A stretch of 64,000 nucleotides of DNA from Puccinia triticina (lineage: Eukaryota > Basidiomycota > Pucciniomycetes > Pucciniales > Pucciniaceae), in NCBI RefSeq assembly GCF_026914185.1, contig NC_070569.1, positions 5,332,001 through 5,396,000 of the forward strand, written 5' to 3'. A program made the position numbers and the translations under genes. A model generated the notes under the pieces. The model did not search any database. It worked only from the letters and a program-made list of their open reading frames with translations, and had not been told where the DNA came from. Below are positions 33,433 through 44,239 of this stretch, piece by piece. The first letter of the stretch is position 1, and every line of letters begins with the position of its first letter.

Positions 33433-33640
33433 CCAACAAGTGGAGTAAACACCCCACTTGATGACATCACACACCCCGCTCAATGGCCGGGCATCAAGCG
33501 GGGTGATCATGATGGCCGGCCATTGAGCGGGGTGTGTACTTTGCTCAATGACCGGCCTACACCACCACTCAATGGCTGGTCACCGGAGTGTACATCCCAC
33601 TTGATGGCCGGTCATTGAGTGGTATGTACCCCGCTTGATG
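33433..33640. repeat. Palindromic satellite, right block
   Basis: Continues the left array with ACCCCACTTGATGACATCAC, CATTGAGCGGGGTG and GATGGCCGGTCATTGAGTGG words. Confidence 0.7.
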
Positions 33641-34506
33641 TGCAGTGTGGTGGCCCCTCTTGTGGCCAGCTAGTCAGGATCATGGCCGCCGCCAGGATCA
33701 TCAAGACTCATCAAGGCATCAAGAATCCAAAACCTCAAGATCCCCTCTCACCCCTCCTCATCACCTTCCAACCTCCAACTGGCTCCCCCTTCAAGATCCC
33801 CCCCCCCTCCTTTTCCATCTTTCCATCTTTCCATCTCCCCTCCTTCTCAGTCCCCAGCCCTCTTCAGTTTTCTTGGTCCTAACACAGCACCTGCTGTGGG
33901 TTTATTCCCTGGTTTGTTTCTGGTTTCTTTCCCTTCTGTTTGTTTTGCCTGTCTTGAGTGTTTCCTGTCTTCTCTTTCCTTTCCTTTCCTTCTTCTCTCT
34001 GCCTCTTTTCTTTCTGACTCATCTCACTGTGCCTTCCTTGTTTCTTTGTGTTGTGTTCTCTTTTCCTGTTTCTATTGTCTGTTGTGTGTGCACGCGCGTT
34101 TAGCGCGCGGACATGTCACCCGGAGTCCAAGTTCAGCTTGAACTAGGATGATGGGTGGCCATGGCATTCCGATCCCCAGAATACGGTCCATCCTGAGTTT
34201 ATAGATCAAATCTTCAGAGTTCAAACCTTTGAGCTCAGCTCGCCAATCACCTTCATCCAAAGTTTCCCAGATCCCTTTCTTCCTCATCATTAAGATCACA
34301 TTTCCCCAACCTCTCAAAACAAAACAACCGCCACCGAGGATCCAAACCCCCGGCGAACATCTCAAAGCCACCCCAACCACAAGCTATCTCAGATCCCTTT
34401 TTCTGCGCTCATCCTCACGGACCACCAACCCCAAGGGCAGCTCGACCAGCAACCATCCCCTCAAAAGACTGCCACCGCCTAGTACGGACAGGAGTCCCAC
34501 ATTTGG
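33641..34506. other. Pyrimidine-rich, no certain gene
   Basis: Long C/T-rich tracts (33790-34080) yield spurious Phe/Leu/Ser-rich frames. The frame at 34229-34612 reads through the tRNA-Tyr relic and is not credible as a gene. Confidence 0.4.
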
Positions 34507-34583
34507 TCCCCCGAGCCGGGATCAAACCAGCGACCTCAAGATTTACAGTCTCGCCCTTACGGATTTTGAGACGATTGGCGGTG
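34507..34583 (-). tRNA. tRNA-Tyr(GTA) relic or tRNA-derived sequence
   Basis: On the minus strand the 3' two-thirds fit a tRNA. The anticodon arm CGAGA-CTGTAAA-TCTTG has anticodon GTA at 34544-34546, the T arm is GCTGG-TTTGATC-CCGGC, and the 3' acceptor strand is TCGGGGG followed by A. The T loop has TTTGATC where TTCGATC is standard, a TCG to TTG change. The 5' half (GCCAATCGTCTCAAAATCCG) looks like a decayed D arm, and the 5' acceptor strand does not pair well. Nuclear tRNA-Tyr genes normally carry an intron after the anticodon; none is present. It is probably a pseudogene or the head of a SINE. Confidence 0.5.
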
Positions 34584-34871
34584 GAGGTGCTCTCTTTTTC
34601 GAACTTCTATAATTTTTCTTCTGGTTCTTCTCCCTTCCTTTTCCCCGGATTCCAGCTTTCCTTCCTTTGGCGCAGGCGAAGGAATTCTCTTTGACTGTTT
34701 TGCGGAGGCTACAGGCGGACCTGGGGGTCCGGGTGCCCCGGGGCGGCCTCACCGGGGGCAGCCCATCTACTCAGACAGGCTACTCAACAATTCTGAGTAC
34801 CGGCCTGAGAGCCAGGGGTCGGCCCCGCCCGCATACACACACGCATCCTCAGCCGCCCTACTTCGCATACA

Positions 34872-34877
34872 TATAAA
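34872..34877 (+). promoter_or_regulatory. TATA-like box upstream of the 35145 gene
   Basis: TATAAA within CATACATATAAAGG, about 270 bases before the ATG at 35145. No other promoter signal stands out; the assignment is by position only. Confidence 0.3.
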
Positions 34878-35144
34878 GGTCAAGTGATTGGGTCTTATCG
34901 AGTCGGTTGCATATCGACGGAACGACCTCAAAGGCGAACAAACAAAGGTCGAAATTGCATAGTTGTACATAAATATCTCACCTCGCCTGGGCCGACCGAA
35001 TTCATCTACCCTGATATCCTCATATCAACCGAAAGTAATCAAAGTTCAAACTGATTCGTTGGATGATCCTCACCCCACCGTGCACACCCAGCTTACCATC
35101 GACAATCGCTACCGTGCACGCACAGCTTACGATAATCGGCTGCG

Positions 35145-36434
35145 ATGTTCCAGCCATTCGAGAGCCACGCCCAGCAATGGATCAAGCGGCACGAGAGATC
35201 CGCCGAGGAATACTGTCAGAGGACCTGGGCAGCCGAGAGCTCGAGCTCACAATCTAACCTCGAACGATTTATCCGATCGGCAGCCAACGCGACCCCGCCG
35301 ATAATACTCCCCTCGTTCGCCCAGGATTCCTTGCAGCCTGGCTGGTCCGAACACCTACTCGAGGACGAATACGGTGGGCCCTCGTTGGACCTCGACCCCA
35401 ACCTGGGCCAGTCAGTCCAGGTCCCCCTCGGCAAGGCCAAGCTTATACCTCTACCCCCGGCTTACCTCAACGGCGACACAACTTTCGAACGCCAAGACCC
35501 CCAAACCGTGCACACCAAATTCGAGAATATCACGAGCTCGTTCATCGGCGTCGGAGGGCATCTCTACCAACTCAGAGAGGTAGTCGACTACTGGCTTCCC
35601 AGAGATAGTCCAGACAGCCTGGAGCTGGCTCGAGTCAGATGGTGGCCAAGCCAGCTGGTCGAACAAGCTCGCCTGCGAACCATACACGAAATCAACTCAA
35701 TTCAACTCAGCTTCACGGATAATTTGCATCTGGTCAATAACGCAATCTGTGATCTCAGAGAGGGCGCTTTTGGTGGCCGTCTCAACACCAAGACGGTGGT
35801 CTGTGCGAAAGAGTTAGTCTTTTCACTGCCTCCTACCGCCATCAGTTCATTTTTACCTAACAAGTTGAGTCTGTATACTGAAGCAGTCTTAGTTTTTTCT
35901 TTCTTTTTTTCTTTGATTGATCCATAAAGAATGTTTGAAAACCTGCGGGATTTGAGACGATTGCTGACACGAGTCCAACGACCGGCATCGGAGAGGGTCA
36001 GATCACTGAAGGCGATGTCCACCTGGCTCTCAGGGACATGTTTAGTGGCACTCACGGAAGATTTACGGGAGCCATACATGGCCGAGCGGTTTGACCAAAA
36101 TGACCCGAACCAGGCCCATCTAGGCGAGCTTTTCAAACAGCACTGTCTCGGCCTCACCGTCACCATCAAGATCCTCTCCCAGGTCTATGAGAACCTTTCG
36201 GAGATGTTCAAGACGATCGACGCCATTAGCAAGACGATGATCGAGGGCATCCACAAACTCATGCTCGACGTCCATCTCGGCCAGACCACCGGCGAGTTCA
36301 TCGCTAGCTGGGCTAACCGTTGGGAACGCGTTACCTTCGTCTTGCTTATCAGAATCGTCGGCCTGCCTGCGATCAATGCTGGCCTCCAAAGGGACTTCCC
36401 GACCACGGAAGTCGAATACTTTCTCCCAGAATGA
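35145..36434 (+). CDS. Conserved-looking hypothetical protein, two exons, 390 aa
   Basis: Exon 35145-35812 (ATGTTCCAGCC) and exon 35930-36434 are joined by a GTTAGT...AAAG intron in phase 2, giving 391 codons and a TGA stop. The codon pattern is GC-rich and clean, unlike the surrounding repeats, which supports a real gene. Visible blocks are an N-terminal charged part (HAQQWIKRHERSAEEYCQRT), a central part (FIGVGGHLYQLREVVDYWLP) and a helical C-terminal half (LFKQHCLGLTVTIKILSQVY, ISKTMIEGIHKLMLDVHLGQ). The C-terminus WANRWERVTFVLLIRIVGLP could be a single membrane-associated helix, but no signal peptide is present. I do not recognise a family. Confidence 0.7.
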
Positions 36435-37137
36435 TCACCCTCGTCCAACCGCTTTGCTCACATTTGAACACTCCTTGACCCCGCTCCTGCTCGTATTACG
36501 GACTTGTGTCTTCTTGGGTTCTGTATCGTTTTATTATGTTATGATTAATTCGCCCGCTCACCCAAAAGATTTTTATTTATGGTGTCATCCCAGTCGACCT
36601 CGCTTCGAGGTTTCTTGCATTCCAATTTCTATCGTCCATGTTATGTGATTGATCGTTATTCTTGTTTTTGCTATCTGCTCCTGTATTGAAACCGGGTTCC
36701 AAACAAAGGTCGATGCTGAAATTAAAGAATCACCGGATTCATTTTACCCCATTTTTCGTATTTCTCCTGCACAAAGCTAGCCAGCATGTCGAGCATGGAA
36801 GAATGTGGTCGATTGAGCATGCAAAGGCAAGCCAAACAATGCTTCAGACTAGAAGGCACTACAAACCAAGGTTCAAAGACTACATGATTGAGACTTATCC
36901 AAAACTACCATGCTAAAAACTATTGACACCTATGAATGAATTGGTAAAGAAAATTATGATTTCTATGTGAAAGAGAGAATATCAACACAAGCAGAGTTAA
37001 AGGAGTATGACTCCAGGTCCAATGAATTTTTACACTTGTTGGACAGATGAATATTCTGATTCCTGTGATGATGATGAGGGCATAAGAAGGGGAGGATAGA
37101 TCGGTAAAAAACAGTAGTTAGTGATACGACGCTGCCA
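36435..37137. other. No gene seen between convergent genes
   Basis: AT-rich, short frames only. It contains the 3' flanks of the plus-strand hypothetical gene and the minus-strand PRA1 gene. Confidence 0.4.
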
Positions 37138-38063
37138 TCAATAGGCTCTGTGGCTGTGGAAAACGGAGTCTGAAGTGTGAAACGGAGGACTGACAACACT
37201 GGGTTCAAGAAATGACGCATGTCCCAGAACTGTTACTGCGGATGATCCCACGAGCCCTGTGGTAGGAAAAAAAAAAAAAAAGATTCACTAGCTGATATGT
37301 TTGGTCGCGAGAGAATGCAAGAACTTACACATGGCAGTTGCGATTGGGGCCGCAATCCAGAGCATCGGAATACCGATGACAAACAATGTGATGTACATCG
37401 ATTTTTGAGTAACCATTTGGCCTTCGGTAGGCATATTCGGATCGGGGCCTATTGAAGAGAACAGAGCGGCGAAAAATCAGGAGTGGAACGTCGATCGAAA
37501 GAAGACAGAAAAAAAGGAAGTTAATCGGTTGTTTGACACGTCGTTCATTTTCCAGGGAATCGATCGTGCTCACCGAAACGCTGAATACATCCGAAACCTC
37601 CGACCAAGAAACCGATCGATATCAACAACAAGGGATTTGTTAGGAGACTATAGACTGCCAAAGCCGCGACGATGAGGGCGTAGTTTCCACTGAAATGTCG
37701 AGTGTTGTAGGTGATTCTCTACAGATCACAAAGTCGTCTCAGAATCAATCAGAGATGATATGTTTTCGGTTCGGATTGATTGTTTGTTGACTTACTGAAG
37801 TCGCTGCATTCAAGTCATTTGGACGTGAGATCCTCTGGTAATCAAAGAATTCTGAGAACGGTCGAATGGCTGATAAGCGCTGCTCCTATCATTATACCAA
37901 AAGAAAGCAGAGGAAATAGCTTCAGCTGTTGACTGGCAGGGATTGTTGAGAGGTGGAGAATTGAGAGTTCAGGTGATTTCGTCAGTGAGAGGAGATCTTG
38001 ACAAACTCGAAAGGATGAGATGTATTGCGGGACGTTCTGGATCATCGCCAGTGCCATTGCCAT
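37138..38063 (-). CDS. YIP3: PRA1/Yip3 family prenylated Rab acceptor, 176 aa
   Basis: Five minus-strand exons, 38063-38007, 37885-37796, 37718-37574, 37448-37329 and 37256-37138, join in frame to 177 codons. The product has the PRA1 signature: RPFSEFFDYQRISRPNDLNA, then YNTRHFSGNYALIVAALAVY, SLLTNPLLLISIGFLVGGFG, a short loop, QKSMYITLFVIGIPMLWIAA, and a last segment WLVGSSAVTVLGHASFLEPS. Two pairs of closely spaced hydrophobic hairpins fit the family. PRA1/Yip3 sits in ER-Golgi membranes, binds prenylated Rab GTPases and helps return them to membranes. The start ATG at 38061-38063 has A at -3; the first donor was chosen so that SSFR joins EQRLSAIRPF, as in fungal homologues. It is head to head with the eIF2B-beta gene, 228 bases away. 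Confidence 0.92.
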
Positions 38064-38291
38064 TGTTGGAAGGTTGTCTGTTGGAGGTGTTCGATGGTTG
38101 TTGGTGGTCGTGGTCGTGGTGGTGCTTGGTTTGTGGTGAAGGCGGTGATGTAACAAGCTCGGGTTTCAGGGCTGAGTTTCTTACCGAATTCGGTAAAACG
38201 CAGAACCCAGTCGACTCCGTCACGGCCAGCTCTCAAGGTTTTTCAATATTTTTCGTTCGAGACAGCATCAACACTCCAGAACTCAGCAGGA
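38064..38291. promoter_or_regulatory. Bidirectional promoter region, PRA1 / eIF2B-beta
   Basis: Only 228 bases separate the two start codons. On the plus strand the PRA1 side is GTGGT-rich (38095-38140). No clear TATA box is visible, as usual for housekeeping pairs. Confidence 0.5.
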
Positions 38292-39956
38292 ATGGCTATC
38301 AAACGGTTCACACACGAGATCTCGAAAGCGCAAATCCTCAAACGAATCGAGTCGTTTGCTTACAAACTCCAGAACAGGTCAGAGTGGCTAGTCTCGAGTA
38401 ATCCTCAGACAGACTGAAGACAAACAGCTTATTTATTTCTGAGCGAGCTCCAGACAGATCCTAGGCTCTCATGCGACTGGCTCGGAGACTATCAAACTCC
38501 TACGGGAAGTAATCGCGAGTGCGAAGTTCACTTCCTTCGATCAACTATGTGGCCATCTTGTCGAAGTGGGCGACTTCCTATCAGAAATGGCTCCGAGAGG
38601 TCAGTCATTCTATTCGGCATACCATCCGTAAGGGGCATGCTGGGGTGAATCTGCCTTACCTCTATTACCAGAATTCGTGATCGGCAATATGGTCAAACGG
38701 GTCATTATTCTGTTAAAGGAAGAGTTAGTCATCCACAGGTTAAAGGCATAGATCAACACATCCTCAAGTTAACAGCCCGGATTGATGTTATATGATGCGA
38801 TAGATATGCGAGTGCTCTGGAAGCACATCTTGAGGCGCATTCAGACCGGCTGAAAAACAACAAGCGCAACGATTCACATTACCGATCAACCACGTCCTCC
38901 TCACATTGCAGTACGCCTCGGAACACAGGCATAGTCGAAGAAAGCGTATCGAGACTGCTGGGCCAGAAGCCGATGACGAACGAATTGTTGGATGAGGATG
39001 AGAAAGTACCGAATGATCTGCTCAACGAAGAACGCGAGTTCAACTCGAATTCCTTGAGCTTGAAGCCAATCTTCATCGAGGCTGTCCAAGAGCTCTACGA
39101 TGAATTAGACCTCGTCCAAGAAGGAGTTGCCGCCCAGGCTTCGGAACACATTCATTCAGGGTATCTCATTTTCTTCTATTATCTCAAACCGAGGACAGCT
39201 TGGGACCACTAACTTATGTTTCTTCTTTTTTCTTGTATCCGATCAACATTCGGTGAAACGAAAAGGGAAGTGATCATGACCTTGGATAATTCACGAACAG
39301 TCACGAGTTTCCTTCAAGCAGCAGCCAAGAACAAGCGCAAGTTCACGGTGATCATCTCGGAGACGGCGCCACACTTTACGGGCCGAAAGCTATCAAAGAA
39401 GCTGACGAATTCGAGTCCGAAGATCCCGAACATCGTGATCTCTGATGGCTCGACCTTCGGCCTGATCTCGCGCTGCACCAAGCTGATCATTGGCTGTCAC
39501 ATCGTCTTTGCCGACGGTTCGATCCTCGCCAAGTCTGGCTCCTTGGGGCTCGCCTTGGCTGCCAAAGTCCACAACGTGCCCGTCGTCGTAATATGCGGCA
39601 TGTTCAAGTTTGCGCCCGTCTACCTGAGCGCCGGTGATGAATGGTCCACCCTGGATATCAACACTCCAGACGAAGTCTTGGCCGTTGACGAGCTGCAAGA
39701 GCCTCAGGCTCATTCAAGCCAGCTTTTCAAGTCATCCAACCAGCCTACTCCTGCCCCGATCGAAGTCATAAACCCCTACTACGATCACGTACCTGCTAAC
39801 TTAATCAGCCTGTTTATCACTAACTTGTTGAGTCTATCTCTTCTTCCCCTTTGCCCCCTCAAGATAACTGACTAACATTTCCCATGCTTTTTTTGTAGAG
39901 GTGGACATCCCTCTTCGCTGGTTTACCGGTTATTGAAAGACTTGTATGGGGCCTAA
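38292..39956 (+). CDS. GCD7: Translation initiation factor eIF2B subunit beta (GCD7), 419 aa
   Basis: Six exons, 38292-38377, 38454-38599, 38672-38723, 38804-39160, 39266-39826 and 39899-39956, join in frame to 420 codons. The N-terminal helical half includes QILGSHATGSETIKLLREVI, FVIGNMVKRVIILLKEE and KPIFIEAVQELYDELD. The C-terminal Rossmann-like half contains IMTLDNSRTVTSFLQAAAK, FTVIISETAPHFTGRKLSKK, IVISDGSTFGLISRCTKLII and NPYYDHVPANLISLFITN, ending GGHPSSLVYRLLKDLYGA. This order and the C-terminus are characteristic of the beta subunit, which with alpha and delta forms the regulatory core of the GDP-GTP exchange factor for eIF2 in the cytosol. The length is near yeast Gcd7 (381). All splice borders are canonical. 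It diverges from PRA1. Confidence 0.93.
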
Positions 39957-40834
39957 CTCAGTAATCTTCCTTCCCACACCTTTTTGGTTTATTTCTGTCA
40001 TGTATTACTCTCTTAACTTTGCGGCATGTTCAAGAAATTCTAGAGGAAGGAACATACACATAGTTCAAACGATATCTTTTGATTGTGGTAGATTGGAGGA
40101 CCAGTCCTGCATTTCAATCCGCCCAAAGCTCCAATAGCTGAAAAATGCTGATTCAACATTCAAGCTGTGTGGCTGAATTTTTTCAATTTTCTACAATATC
40201 AAGTTGGCTTTGACCTAACTTGACACAAGTCCCACAAGAACAAATTCCAGTGGCTTGCCCGCAGGGACTTTCCTGGTATCCGATGAGCCTTTTTTGAATT
40301 TTGTCGGGTCAATTCTGATTCGTCAACTGTGTCCATGCACACCACACAAACATCGAGAGTTTTTTTACCAGACCCTGTGTCTTGCGGTCATTCTGATATA
40401 ATCTTGAGGATGTACCCCCTCTCCTCATCTTGATTTTACAAATATTCTCAGGTTTCCCCAAGCCCCAATACCATCCAACTGTCCGTGCTTAATCAAAAAA
40501 GACGTATTCTCTTCCAACTTCAAAAAATTAGTCAAAAGCTAGGGAATGGGTGTTTACAAAGAAGAAAAATAGATGTATGAAAAGGAGATTCAGGCAGATG
40601 GGATACTTGCATCCGAATTTGGCAAAAATGTGACAGTTTGGAGGTAAAAAAATGACAGTGAAAAACATCTGAAAAGTGTTCAAGTTTGCAAGTCCCTCCG
40701 GCAAGCCATCGGCCAACAGCCATGAGGGACTTGGCAAGCGAGTGAGTTATGTGCTTGTCGGCCCGGTTATAACCACCGGCCTCCGAGGTCGTTCACCCGG
40801 GTCACAGTTCGAAATCCTCCCTTGATCAGACGCG
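39957..40834. other. No gene seen; scattered ACAAGTCCC/GGGACTTG words
   Basis: CTAACTTGACACAAGTCCCAC at about 40217-40237 and GAGGGACTTGGCAAGCG at about 40725 resemble the termini of the 9-bp-TSD MITE family, but I could not define a bounded copy. Confidence 0.35.
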
Positions 40835-41339
40835 TTAGAGCATCCGCATCGGTCGCGGATTAAGGAGGGATTAGCGTAGCTAATCCCCCTCGGCAACCGC
40901 ATCGGGTCCGATTTAGTCGGACTAAACTCCTCCTCCACGGCGGGGGTACTTCTTACCGCGAGGCAGTGTGGATCCGACGGGTGACACCAGATTGGTGAAA
41001 CCGACGTGGAATTCACCGTGCCCCCGGCAATTGTGGGCTCCCCGTCGGAAATGGACAGGGGTCTCGGATCCTCGTGGCTCCGACAAGAAAACTTCAGTGG
41101 ACTCCCCGCGAGTCAATTTATTTACGGTGGAGTCCACAAGAGTAGCTTTTGTGTGCCGTGGAAGCCACACTTGTCAAATTCTGTGATTCTGATTCCACAG
41201 CTTCTCCGCTTATGCTTTTACATATGCTTGTAGCGCGGCCATGGTGCATTGTGGGTCTCATCACTGTCAAACAGCTCCACCTGGTTAGGTTTCCTTTGCT
41301 TTATCCAAAAAAAAAAAAAAAACAAGTCCCCTTGTGGCA

Positions 41340-42358
41340 AGGTAAAGCCCTGATTACCCCCGACTCAACCAGCACCACCATCACCTCCACTGCCAGCACG
41401 CCCGGATCACACACCCAGCCAGCAGCAGCAGCAGCCCCCAGCGTTACCCACTCCCACAGCCATTTTCTGGCTCGCCCGGGGAATCCTGCCAATCCCAGCC
41501 GACCAGACTTCCACCACCTCATACACAAACACCCAGTCTATGCCGCCGCGCAAGGCGGATTCGGCCGGCTCAAGGAGTCGGACAAGCAAATGGACATTAG
41601 AAAGTTAGTGGTGTCGTCTCAAAAGCCACTCACACTAGCCAACTGACTCATCCATTTCAACACACACACACACACACAGATCATCAGGACATCCACCTCC
41701 ATTTGGCTCGCGCTGCCTCCCGGATCAGCGCCCATCCAAGCAGCCTCATCCTCAGCTCGCCCTGCTCCACACTGATAGGCAAGCAAGACCGGACGTTGAG
41801 AGGAGGTGCTTCTGGAGGGGGGTCCCCCAGCTGAAGCCGTTTGCGCAACTGCTGAGGAGCACATACCAAGACAAAGCCTCCTCACCCAGCCAACACGCCA
41901 ACAACCGCTCCTCGAGCTTGGGCGCCTCCTCGAAGCTGCTCCAATCCCAGCTGGTCCTGGGCCATCGGCAGCTCTCATTGGCCAAGCTAAGCGATACCCT
42001 CACCCGCTCAGCAGCAGCAGCCCGTCCGCCAACACGTGCAAGCTTGTCCCTTGTGGGCAGCACTGCTCTCCTCAGTCCTACGCCCCACGCCAACCATCAC
42101 CAGCTGCTGATCAGCGCCTACAAGGCTCTTGACCACCACGGCCCTGACGAGGACGCCAAGCACACCGAGCTCGGCCTTGCGCTCCACAGCTTGCTTGGCT
42201 CGGTGGTCAGGTACTGCTGCCAGGTTGATGCGTCCCTGGCCAAGCTGAATGAGGCCAGCCTCAACCACCAGGTGGAAATGGAGCTTGTCAACAACGACTA
42301 CGGTGGGAATGCCCACAACAAGTGGCCGGGCTTGCCCAGATTGTGTGTGCTGCTGTGA
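41340..42358 (+). CDS. Captured or cellular gene fragment inside the TIR element, unrecognised
   Basis: Three plus-strand blocks look coding: about 41346-41610 (Ser/Thr/Pro-rich, then GGFGRLKESDKQMDIRK before a GTTAGT), 41692-41830, and 41830-42358. The last ends with the open frame QLKPFAQLLRSTYQDKASSP, LVLGHRQLSLAKLSDTLTRS, LSLVGSTALLSPTPHANHHQ, LGLALHSLLGSVVRYCCQVD and LAKLNEASLNHQVEMELVNN. The helical, heptad-like pattern of the last block recalls BAR-type or other coiled adaptor proteins, but I cannot name a family. The sequence is GC-rich and compositionally unlike the flanking subterminal repeats. The start codon and the exact introns are not settled. Confidence 0.35.
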
Positions 42359-43169
42359 TGGTGGGCAAGCCGAGCTTGCGGCTGGCTGTGCGTCTCGCTC
42401 TTCTTCTCTTTCCTGGGGGGCTGACAGCCTTTTTCCTCTGTAATATCCTTCATTCTTGTTTTTTTCACCCTGTTGCTCTCTCTCTCTGCATGCTTTCCTC
42501 TTTTTGTGATTGTTATTTTTTCTCATGTTGCATGGGCAAGTGATTGCAATGCAGCAGCTTGGGACCCTGGCGGTACAAATTTATGACATGATATCCGATG
42601 GATTGAGTATGGTGCCCCTTCCTCCGCGAGTGGATATCACGGACAAGCTCAGGGTGCTGTGAAGCCCACCAAGGATCCACTTGGAGCTGACCATTTGGCC
42701 CGGGTCTCTTGTTTGTATCACGAGGATTCCTTGCTGTGCCCACAGAAAGCCCAAGGCTTCCGTGGATTCGTCGAGGTGATCCCGTGGATACCCCCTGGAT
42801 CAAATTGGTGGTGAGCACGTGGGCGTGTGGACCAGGAGCCGCTGGTCCGCCCGCTGCACGGGTTCATCGTGGATTCCGAGTGATGTCCCCGTGGAGGTAC
42901 TCCCCGGGTGTCGGAGTACACCCGGGGAGTCCTTCCATGAGGATATCTCGAGGAATCCTCGTGGATTCCCCATAGTGCCCCTGCGCAAGGTCGGACCAGC
43001 AGCTGCTGGTCCACACGTTCACGTGACCTCCACCAAGTGGATCACGGGGGCACCTCGTGATGGCCCCGAGGATTCCACGGATACTTACAGATGTGTACCC
43101 GTGGAATCCACGTGGCTACGTAGGCGGGGCTGAAAAATATAGCGGGAGGAGCCCGACAAAAATTGTAAT

Positions 43170-43240
43170 AATTGGGACTCGAACCCACACCAACCACAGG
43201 GAGCCTGGGTGAGAGGGAGTGCTACACAATGCAGCCATTT
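43170..43240 (-). other. tRNA-like sequence with a pol III B box
   Basis: On the minus strand GGTTCGAGTCC (B box, 43175-43185) is preceded by TGTAGCACTCCCTCTCACCC. The T arm GTGGG-TTCGAGT-CCCAA pairs over four bases, and a 7-base loop CTCACCC would read anticodon CAC. The anticodon stem pairs poorly. It is probably a tRNA-derived remnant (SINE-like) within the Harbinger-like element. Confidence 0.3.
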
Positions 43241-44239
43241 CACATTCCTGTATCCCGCTTTTTTACACGATATCAACCCCCTAAACGATGGTTTGCAATC
43301 GTGTTTGCGATAGGTTTTTTTCTTGAGTTTTTTTTTTCAAGTTTTTTTTTCCTCTCTTCAAAATCGAGTTTTGTCGGACTTTCAAAACCTCAGGACCAGC
43401 CTGAGGTGGTCTTGGCTGGAAGTAAAAAAAAAAAAAAAAATGCCGTGGAACCGACGTGATCTCCACGCGTGCCAGGAAGGCACATCGTGGAACCGACGGG
43501 GAAAAGTGTGAAGCCCATCGGTTCCACGTGGAAAAATAGCGTTTTGTGGAACCGACAAGCTTACCAAGGGGTTACCGAGCCGATCCTCGTCGGCTCCACG
43601 GATTACCCTCCTCTTGTTGGTTCCACAAACGGGCGGGGCAGGAAGTACCCCCGCTGTGTACGATTTGGACTAAGGAGGAGTAACTTTACTCCTTGCTAAT
43701 CCTGGGAGTAAGCCTCGCATGCATATTCCCATGCATGCGGGCACTGCTCCCCACTCAAATGTATGCACCAAACACAGCTGACATAAGCTGCAGGTGCATA
43801 CACCATACTTACACATCGAACTGGCACTCACCGATGTGGTTGACGGCCAAGATTAGCGATAATCCGGTAGTAAGCTAATCTGCTACTACCGGACTTACTC
43901 CCGCACCGATGCAGATGCTCTTATTATATGTAACATTCTGCTACCCGACAGCTCACTGATTGTGGCTCTCCCAGTATGGCGTGCACAAGATACTGATGCT
44001 TGGACAGAAAGTTACAGTTGATGTCGATAGGGCCACGAAATTCGCAGTACACACCTATGTTATAGTCCAAGTCATTGCTCTAAGCTTAATCTGCGGGGGT
44101 CACTGTTTACCAAACATGAAGTCATGTTTCCATCTGGTGATTGGGTTTGGGACAGACCGTCCCTATGAAAAGGGGCAAGAAGCTCTTGCTGCATCAACGA
44201 ACTTCAGTTCAACAATCATCTGGCATATCTCCATCAGAA

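Larger units (their letters stand above)
40838..43920. mobile_element. Harbinger-like TIR element (3.08 kb) with captured coding sequence, TTA TSD
   Basis: Left end GAGCATCCGCATCGGTCGCG and right end CGCACCGATGCAGATGCTC are inverted repeats, flanked by TTA on both sides (40835-40837 and 43921-43923). Subterminal regions repeat GTGGAACCGACG / CGTGGATTCC words (40930-41170 and 42750-43630). No DDE transposase was recognised. The interior carries spliced-looking coding sequence (41340-42358) and a tRNA-like B box. This is the layout expected of a Pack-type non-autonomous element. Confidence 0.68.

Noticed and set aside
32241..33618. Several 60-100 codon frames over the palindromic satellite
   Set aside because: They follow the repeat unit in every frame and orientation.
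33790..34141. Phe/Leu/Ser-rich plus-strand frames that look like membrane proteins
   Set aside because: They arise from long C/T tracts in two frames at once; no conserved pattern.
34229..34612. 127-codon plus-strand frame containing GPPSRDQTSDLKIYSLA
   Set aside because: This peptide is the antisense translation of the tRNA-Tyr-like sequence, a common annotation artefact.
42718..43133. Overlapping frames on both strands in the CGTGGATTCC region
   Set aside because: Repeated short words inside the Harbinger-like element generate them; no domain or splice support.
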